Below, one piece after another: positions 55,168 to 60,537 of a stretch of 60,537 nucleotides of DNA. The notes under the pieces are model-generated. The model did not search any database. It saw only the letters and a list, made by a program, of their open reading frames with translations, and was not told the origin of the DNA. This DNA is from Acidobacteriota bacterium (lineage in GTDB: Bacteria; Acidobacteriota; Terriglobia; Terriglobales; Acidobacteriaceae): assembly GCA_031296105.1 (NCBI GenBank), contig JARLGJ010000007.1, forward strand, positions 1 through 60,537. The letters run 5' to 3'. A program made the position numbers and the translations under genes. The first letter of the stretch is position 1; the number at the start of each line of letters is the position of its first letter.

Positions 55168-55200
55168 GCCCCACTCCGGCCGTTGTTGCCGGGGTGGGGC
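55168..55200. repeat. CCCA-hairpin repeat (family copy 4)
   Basis: Preceded by GGT. A 13-bp stem GCCCCACTCCGGC with its complement (one G-T pair) and loop CGTTGTT, followed by TTTTGATTT. It lies between the divergent-side end of the antitoxin promoter and the SDR gene and could serve as a terminator. Confidence 0.75.
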
Positions 55201-55249
55201 TTTTGATTTAACGCAAGAGATGGAGAACTTCGTTCCCTTTCTTCTCGCT

Positions 55250-56011
55250 CTACGGATAATCCTGCCGCGTCGGGCGCACTACAATGTCGCTCACATGCAC
55301 GTGCGGCGGCAGCGTCACAATCGAGTGGATGGCGTTGGCAATGTCCTTGCCATAGAGCAACGGACCAAAGTTGTCATGGAAGCGCTTCACCAGCTCGTCG
55401 CTGTACTTCGCCACTTCCTGAAAGCCGCTGACCACGATGCCCGGCATCACCAGTGAGACGCGCACGCCCTTCGGACCAATCTCGCGGCGCAAGCCTTCGG
55501 CCAGCGAGTGCACGGCAAACTTTGTCGAGCCATAGACGGCGCTGAACGGCGAAACGTGTTTTCCCACCACCGAGCCGATCACGATGATGTCCGCCGCGTG
55601 CTGCGGGAAGCGCGTCTTCTGCGCCTCCACCATCTTCTGCGCCGCCTTCTGCATCAGCCCCAGCGCGCCCACCACGTTCACCTTCAGCACGTCCAGAAAT
55701 TCCGTGCGGTCGCAGTCCTTCACTGAGCCGCCCAGTCCGCGTCCGGCGTTCACCACCACCAGGTCGGCCTGGCGGCCAAAGTGTTTTTCCGCTGTGGTAA
55801 ACAGCAGGTCGATCACGCTGTCGTCATAGGCTTCGCCGCTCACGCCCACAAAGGCCGCGCCCAGCTCTTTTTCCAGCTCGGCAAGTTTGGTGGCCGTGCG
55901 TCCGCTGCCCACCACGGCAAATCCTGAGGCGATGAACTTGCGCACCGTCGCCTCGCCAATCCCGCTGGTGGCCCCGGTCACAAGGGCAATTCGTGGATAA
56001 GAATGTGTCAT
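55250..56011 (-). CDS. Short-chain dehydrogenase/reductase
   Basis: The 253-residue SDR has the NAD(P) motif TGATSGIG (12-19), NAGRG in the NNAG position, a Ser in VIGSVVG and the catalytic YGSTK. The start at ATG 56011 follows AGGAGAATCC. It is a classical SDR related to YdfG-type 3-hydroxy-acid dehydrogenases; the substrate is unknown. Confidence 0.88.
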   Translation of the reverse strand: MTHSYPRIALVTGATSGIGEATVRKFIASGFAVVGSGRTATKLAELEKELGAAFVGVSGEAYDDSVIDLLFTTAEKHFGRQADLVVVNAGRGLGGSVKDCDRTEFLDVLKVNVVGALGLMQKAAQKMVEAQKTRFPQHAADIIVIGSVVGKHVSPFSAVYGSTKFAVHSLAEGLRREIGPKGVRVSLVMPGIVVSGFQEVAKYSDELVKRFHDNFGPLLYGKDIANAIHSIVTLPPHVHVSDIVVRPTRQDYP

Positions 56012-56116
56012 GGATTCTCCTATCAGGGACGATTGTACGGCCCGGGCGGTTTCCCGCATTCGCCAAGCGCGCCACGCCGTCCAAAAATGGCGCAATCCGC
56101 ACAAATATTCCGGAAT

Positions 56117-56338
56117 TCAGAGCAGGGACAGGAAATCGTCCACCGTCATTTCAGCCGCTCAAATCAAAGCACGCAGCGTTCCCACGGACAACTCTTTGTG
56201 CTGAGGAATGGAGAGGTTATCTCGCAAGCCAGACTTGGTCATGACAAGATGGCTGCCGACCTGGCCAACCTCTTGCCAGCCTGCCATGGCAAATGCCTTG
56301 GCTGCTTCTTTTCCGGAGATGTTCGCGAGCTTGCCCAT
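56117..56338 (-). pseudogene. hicA: HicA-type toxin with premature stop
   Basis: From ATG 56338 the frame reads MGKLANISGKEAAKAFAMAG, WQEVGQVGSHLVM (with the catalytic His30 in GSH) and SVGTLRALI, then meets TGA at 56159-56161. Reading through it gives AAEMTVDDFLSLL and a natural stop at 56117, which is just how HicA proteins end (GTLRxIxRxAGLTVDEFLxLL). A single C-to-T change from CGA (Arg) would explain it. The truncated product has 59 residues instead of 74. It may be inactive, or still fold. It lies 52 bases after hicB. Confidence 0.75.
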
Positions 56339-56390
56339 GGCAAAACGGCAACTCTCCCGAGGATGAATTCAACCGCCTGCTGGAAAAGTC

Positions 56391-56600
56391 TTATACCGCT
56401 ACGACGAGAGGCGTCTTCCGCGCGGGAACGGACTTCATGGCCTTTTGATCTTCAGCCCACATCCAAGCCGTGATGGCTTCCTTGATGTTTTCCAGCGCCT
56501 CTTTTTCATCACGACCCTGGGACACGCATCCGGGCAAAGCGGGGCATTCAACGACTACCCAACCGTCCTCGGCTTTTTCGAGCGTGACATGGAAATTCAT
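56391..56600 (-). CDS. hicB: HicB-family antitoxin
   Basis: The 69-residue protein MNFHVTLEKAEDGWVVVECP then ALPGCVSQGRDEKEALENIK is a HicB-type partial RNase H fold (type II antitoxin). It lacks a C-terminal DNA-binding domain, so it is the short form. GAGGAACGCGCC precedes ATG 56600. The gene order is hicB then hicA, the reverse of many loci. Confidence 0.82.
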   Translation of the reverse strand: MNFHVTLEKAEDGWVVVECPALPGCVSQGRDEKEALENIKEAITAWMWAEDQKAMKSVPARKTPLVVAV

Positions 56601-56747
56601 GGCGCGTTCCTCGTCGGACGATTATAGCTTACCTTCCTGCCAATCTTTGTATTTTCCCCGTTTGCCAACCGCCCCTCCCGCGCACTACGATTTTCTGATG
56701 CGCCCTCTGTGTTTCTCCCTATTTTCGAGGGGCGGCGAGGTTTTCCC

Positions 56748-58433
56748 ATGGCAACTCAAGTCGAGCAATCCGCACACACCTATTCCCCCATCAAGGCCGC
56801 GCGCGGCAACCAGCTCTCCTGCAAGGGATGGGCGCAGGAAGCCGCGCTGCGCATGTTGATGAACAATCTCGACGAGGAAGTTGCCGAGCGGCCCCGCGAC
56901 CTGGTCGTCTATGGCGGCACCGGCCGGGCGGCCCGCAACTGGGACTGCTACCACGCCATCGTGCGCTCTCTGCAATCGCTGGAAAACGACGAGACCCTTC
57001 TAGTGCAGTCCGGCAAGCCCGTCGGCATTCTGCGCACGCATGAGTACGCTCCGCGCGTGCTTCTCTGCAACTCCAACCTCGTCGGCCACTGGAGCAACTG
57101 GGAAAAGTTCAACGAGCTCGAACGCCAGGGCCTGATGGCCTACGGGCAGATGACCGCCGGCTCCTGGATCTACATCGGCTCGCAGGGCATCATCCAAGGC
57201 ACCTATGAGACGTTCATGTCCGCCGGCGAAAAGGCCTTCGGCTCCAGCGACCTCTCGGGCAAGCTCATCGTCAGCGGCGGCATGGGCGGCATGAGCGGAG
57301 CGCAGCCCTTGGCCGCCACCATGACCGGCGCCTGCTTCCTCGGCATCGAGGTCGATCCCGAGCGCATCAAGAAGCGCCTGAAGGGCGGCTATTGCGACTT
57401 CATGGTCAACTCGCTCGACGAGGCTCTGCGCATCCTGAAGAACTCCCTGCGCAAAAAGGAAGCCGTCAGCGTCGGCCTGGTCGGCAACTGTGCCGACGTC
57501 ATCCCCGAGCTGGTTTCGCGCGGCGTGGTGCCCGATATCCTCACCGACCAAACTTCGGCGCACGATCCGCTCAACGGCTACGTGCCCAACGGCATGTCGC
57601 TCGCCGAGGCCTTCGCCTTGCGCGAGAGCGATCCCAAGACCTACGAGGCGAAGTCCCTTGAAGCCATGGCCAAGCACGTCGAGGGCATGTTGCAACTGCA
57701 AAAGATGGGCTCCGTCACCTTCGACTACGGCAACAACATCCGCACCTTCGCCTTCCAGCAGGGCGTCAAAAACGCCTACGACTTCCCCGGCTTCGTCCCG
57801 GCCTACATCCGCCCGCTCTTCTGCGAAGGCAAAGGTCCATTCCGCTGGGCCGCCTTGTCGGGAGACCCCAAGGACATCGCCGTCACCGACGAACTGGTGC
57901 TCAAGCTCTTCCCTGAGAATCGCAAACTCGCCCGCTGGATCGAGCTGGCCAGCAAGCGCATCCGCTTCCAGGGCCTGCCCTCGCGCATCTGCTGGCTCGG
58001 TTACGGAGAGCGCGCCGAGTTCGGCCTGGCCATCAACCAACTGGTGAAGGAAGGCAAAATCAAGGCGCCCATCGTCATTGGCCGCGACCACCTCGACTGC
58101 GGCTCCGTGGCCTCGCCCTTCCGTGAAACCGAGTCGATGAAGGACGGCACCGACGCCGTGGCCGACTGGCCGCTGCTCAACGCGCTGGTCAACACCGCCA
58201 GCGGCGCCAGTTGGGTGAGCATCCACAACGGCGGCGGCGTGGGCATCGGCTACTCGCAACACGCGGGACAGGTCACCGTGGCCGACGGCACCGACGACAT
58301 GGCCAAGCGCATCGAGCGCGTCTTGACCAACGATCCCGGCACGGGCGTGCTGCGCCATGTGGACGCCGGTTACGACGAAGCGAAACAGTTCGCCAAGGCC
58401 AAGGGCGTCAACATTCCCATGCAAGGCAAGTAA
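56748..58433 (+). CDS. hutU: Urocanate hydratase (urocanase)
   Basis: HutU (561 residues) converts urocanate to imidazolone propionate with tightly bound NAD+, step two of histidine breakdown. Key segments are [30 protein letters not shown] (NAD loop), [28 protein letters not shown] and the C-terminal [17 protein letters not shown]. It starts at ATG 56748 behind GCGAGG. Length is typical. hutI follows after a repeat-rich gap of 347 bases; hutH is not in the window. Confidence 0.95.
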   Translation: MATQVEQSAHTYSPIKAARGNQLSCKGWAQEAALRMLMNNLDEEVAERPRDLVVYGGTGRAARNWDCYHAIVRSLQSLENDETLLVQSGKPVGILRTHEYAPRVLLCNSNLVGHWSNWEKFNELERQGLMAYGQMTAGSWIYIGSQGIIQGTYETFMSAGEKAFGSSDLSGKLIVSGGMGGMSGAQPLAATMTGACFLGIEVDPERIKKRLKGGYCDFMVNSLDEALRILKNSLRKKEAVSVGLVGNCADVIPELVSRGVVPDILTDQTSAHDPLNGYVPNGMSLAEAFALRESDPKTYEAKSLEAMAKHVEGMLQLQKMGSVTFDYGNNIRTFAFQQGVKNAYDFPGFVPAYIRPLFCEGKGPFRWAALSGDPKDIAVTDELVLKLFPENRKLARWIELASKRIRFQGLPSRICWLGYGERAEFGLAINQLVKEGKIKAPIVIGRDHLDCGSVASPFRETESMKDGTDAVADWPLLNALVNTASGASWVSIHNGGGVGIGYSQHAGQVTVADGTDDMAKRIERVLTNDPGTGVLRHVDAGYDEAKQFAKAKGVNIPMQGK

Positions 58434-58780
58434 CTACTCTGTCAGGACGGTGTGCCCCAGGTTCGCGAAGCTAACCTGGGACTCACGTCGGTGCCCCATT
58501 CAAGCCCCGCTGTTGGGCTTGAGTGGGAATCACCCATCGTCACTCAAAGATGTGTCATCCTGAGGCGAAGCCGAAGGACTCCAGCGCAGTAGGCAGTAAG
58601 GAAAGCGCTTCAGGTCACCAACCGAAAACTCGTCCTTGATCAATCGAACCATTGGTGCCCCATGTCTGGCCCGTAGTTGGGCCAGACGTGGGAGAGAAAA
58701 ACACTCCGGTGCCCCATTCAAGCCCTCTTTTGGCTTGAGTGGGAGGCAAGAAACATCTGAGGAGCAGGTAGGAGAAAGCA
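58434..58780. other. Repeat-filled gap between hutU and hutI
   Basis: No gene is seen. The gap holds four CCCA hairpins (listed separately) and TGTGTCATCCTGAGGCGAAG at 58552, a word also found at 14598 (TGTGTCATCCTGA). The 3' part provides the ribosome site of hutI (GGAGAAAGCA). Confidence 0.65.
58456..58743. repeat. Cluster of four CCCA hairpins (family copies 5-8)
   Basis: Hairpins at 58456-58480, 58495-58527, 58659-58692 and 58713-58743, each preceded by GTGCC. Arms: CCCAGGTT(CGC), CCCATTCAAGCCC, CCCATGTCTGGCCC and CCCATTCAAGCCC, each matched by its own complement ending in TGGG. In the last three, position 5 of the stem is T opposite G in every copy (CCCAT with GTGGG). Confidence 0.8.
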
Positions 58781-60076
58781 ATGAAAGCAACATCAAACGT
58801 GCACGAACCGGCGGCTCCCGCCATCCTCCTTCATCGCATCTCGCAACTGGTCACCATGGCTGGCGGGGAGGAAGCTCGCCGCGGCCCGGCCATGCGCGAG
58901 ATCGGACTCATCCGCAACGGTGCCGTGCTCATCAGCGGCGGGCAGATCGTCGCCGCCGGAGCGCAGAGTGAAATCCTGCGCCACCCCTGGGTGCGCCGGC
59001 ATCGCCGCGAGCTGATCGAGCTGGACTGCCGCGGCAAGCTGGTGTTGCCCGGCTTCGTCGATTCCCACACTCATCCCGCGTTTACCGCGCCGCGCCTCAT
59101 CGACTTCGAGAAGCGCGCGGCCGGCGCCAGCTACGCGGAGATCGCCGCTGCCGGTGGCGGCATCCGCGCCTCGCTCACCGGCGTGCGCTCGTCGAGCGAA
59201 GCCAAGCTGGCCGATCACATCCTCGGCGCGCTGCACCAGGCGCAGGCGCAAGGCACCACAACAGTGGAAGCCAAGTCCGGCTACGGCCTGGACGCGGCCA
59301 GCGAGTTGAAGAGTCTGCGCGCCATTCGCAGCGCCGCCCAGCAGTGGCCCGGAACCGTGGTCGCCACCTTCCTCGGCGCGCACGTCCCGCCGCCGGAGTT
59401 CCGCGAAAAGCCGGACGCCTATGTCGATCTCCTCTGCCGCGAGATGCTGCCCAGGATTTCGCGCGGAGGGCTGGCGCGCTACGTCGATGTCTTCTGCGAG
59501 CAGGGCGCGTTCACCCTTGCGCAAACCCTGCGCATCCTCGCCGAGGCCGCCAAGCACAAGCTGCGCACGCGCGTCCACGTCGGCCAGCTCAGCAATACGC
59601 CGCTAGAGACGATCCTCGCTGCGCGTCCCGTCTCGCTCGACCACCTCGACGAACTGCGCCGCGAGGACATCCGCGCCCTGGCCGCCAGCGACGCCATTGC
59701 CACTCTGCTGCCCGGCGCAAACTACTTCCTCGCCACAAAGAAATATCCGCCCGCGCGCAAACTCATCGACATTGGTGCGGCCGTCGCCCTGGCCACGGAT
59801 TACAATCCCGGCACCGCGCCCACCATCTCCATGCCGATGATTCTCTCGCTGGCCACTACGCAGATGAAGATGACGGTGGAGGAGGCGCTGGTGGCCGCCA
59901 CCATCAACGGCGCCTGCGCCCTGGAGCTGGGCGCGCGCAAGGGATCGGTTACGGCGGGCAAGGACGCCGACCTCGCCTTCTTCGAGTTGGACGACTATCG
60001 CGAGCTTCCCTACTGGTTCGGCGCCAACCACTGCGTGGCCACCATGATGGCCGGCCGCTTCGCCGACCTGGGCTGA
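58781..60076 (+). CDS. hutI: Imidazolonepropionase
   Basis: HutI (431 residues) opens the ring of imidazolone propionate, step three of histidine breakdown. It is an amidohydrolase with His96 and His98 in VDSHTHP, a later RVHVGQLSN (where many homologues have HADE/HAEQ), the DHLDEL His, and ATDYNPGTAP with the metal Asp. The HVGQ variant keeps the His but not the Glu. The start at ATG 58781 follows GGAGAAAGCA. It belongs with hutU. Confidence 0.93.
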   Translation: MKATSNVHEPAAPAILLHRISQLVTMAGGEEARRGPAMREIGLIRNGAVLISGGQIVAAGAQSEILRHPWVRRHRRELIELDCRGKLVLPGFVDSHTHPAFTAPRLIDFEKRAAGASYAEIAAAGGGIRASLTGVRSSSEAKLADHILGALHQAQAQGTTTVEAKSGYGLDAASELKSLRAIRSAAQQWPGTVVATFLGAHVPPPEFREKPDAYVDLLCREMLPRISRGGLARYVDVFCEQGAFTLAQTLRILAEAAKHKLRTRVHVGQLSNTPLETILAARPVSLDHLDELRREDIRALAASDAIATLLPGANYFLATKKYPPARKLIDIGAAVALATDYNPGTAPTISMPMILSLATTQMKMTVEEALVAATINGACALELGARKGSVTAGKDADLAFFELDDYRELPYWFGANHCVATMMAGRFADLG

Positions 60077-60128
60077 GAGCACGGCAGTGCACGCGGAATG
60101 CGGCGGTGGAATATCCACAGCAGCCCGT

Positions 60129-60156
60129 TTGCCAAGCCGGGGCGGGCTGCTATAAT
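60129..60156 (+). promoter_or_regulatory. Promoter of tRNA-Phe
   Basis: TTGCCA (60129-60134) and a consensus TATAAT (60151-60156) are 16 bases apart, about 65 bases before the tRNA. A 9-bp inverted repeat (60119-60127 with 60143-60151) overlaps it and may be the end signal of the hutI transcript. Confidence 0.7.
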
Positions 60157-60221
60157 TGTTGAAGTTTCAGCGGCAAATGCTTCTGTAAACCCTTCCGTCG
60201 GCACATTCTTGTGCAGTGAGC

Positions 60222-60297
<76 letters not shown>

Positions 60298-60483
60298 TTT
60301 TCCAAATTCAAAACAAATTCTTCTCGCGCGCGATCCTCGCGTCGCATCGGCTCTGCCCGGCTGTGCGGTAACGAACGGGGTGTTCTGTCAGGCAGGGAAG
60401 CTCTGAACAAGTCAGTCTTGCAAGCTGTTTTACGGGAGTTATACCGGTCGCCGATAGATTTTGATGGGAAGATGTTTTGTCAG

Positions 60484-60537
60484 GGCACGGATTTATCCGT
60501 GCCGTACAAGCCGCATAAACACAGGGGCTTCAGCCCC
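60484..60537. repeat. Two-palindrome dispersed repeat, copy 3
   Basis: GGCACGGATTTATCCGTGCC (60484-60503), a 20-base spacer, then GGGGCTTCAGCCCC at the very end of the window. The first palindrome differs from copy 2 at the loop, with the stem kept. The gap from the tRNA to here shows no gene. Confidence 0.78.

Noticed and set aside
58456..58743. CRISPR array in the hutU-hutI gap
   Set aside because: The repeated units are self-complementary hairpins with differing arms and irregular spacing, there is no constant repeat with unique spacers, and no cas gene is present.

Overview
The window looks like a piece of a high-GC chromosome from an Acidobacteriota member, most likely class Terriglobia. 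This is inferred from gene content and style: a DUF1906 secreted protein, a very long PIG-L protein, a complete kdp operon with tiny accessory genes, many long sensor kinases, and intergenic spaces filled with small palindromic repeats. No species-level claim can be made from the sequence alone.

Layout. 1-90: start of a transposase gene cut by the window edge. 0.2-9.5 kb: secreted M13 metallopeptidase, small zinc-ribbon protein, thiolase, PIG-L deacetylase-like protein, nickel chaperones hypA-hypB, and a PLP amino-acid decarboxylase. 9.6-15.6 kb: comM/yifB, then hrcA-grpE-dnaJ (no dnaK) and rsmE, then a 22-residue lysine/alanine peptide. 15.7-22.2 kb: CPBP protease, Mrp-type ATPase, flavoprotein, diguanylate cyclase, rho and rpoZ. 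22.8-29.6 kb: DUF1906 protein, FabH-like synthase, cysK preceded by a polycysteine leader ORF and a terminator, zinc alcohol dehydrogenase, and an aminotransferase. 29.6-37.0 kb: three histidine kinases and a short helix-turn-helix protein. 37.1-39.0 kb: cstA. 39.5-43.6 kb: four type IV minor pilin genes with overlapping or closely spaced ends. 43.7-45.8 kb: a CRP/FNR regulator and a DUF2252 protein. 45.9-54.4 kb: the potassium system (kdpC, B, A, F, a 28-residue ORF, an 86-residue membrane protein, kdpE) with kdpD split into two divergent genes. 54.6-56.6 kb: a ParE/RelE-type toxin-antitoxin pair, an SDR oxidoreductase, and a hicBA pair whose hicA has a premature stop. 56.7-60.1 kb: hutU and hutI. 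60.2 kb: tRNA-Phe.

How parts work together. The kdp genes form a high-affinity K+ uptake unit with its own two-component system. The input half of KdpD (KdpD and USP domains) is co-transcribed with kdpE, while the membrane kinase half reads the other way. Both intergenic gaps upstream of kdp genes carry CTAAA boxes repeated every 11 bp. hutU and hutI degrade histidine. The cysK leader has the parts of a cysteine-sensing transcription attenuator: a promoter placed for an almost leaderless start, eight Cys codons in 27, a possible antiterminator, and a terminator with a T-run.

Three families of dispersed repeats recur in the intergenic space: a GTGCCCCA hairpin family with variable arms, a 90-120 bp element that sits on gene stop codons, and a two-palindrome GGCACGG/GGGGCTTCAGCCCC unit.
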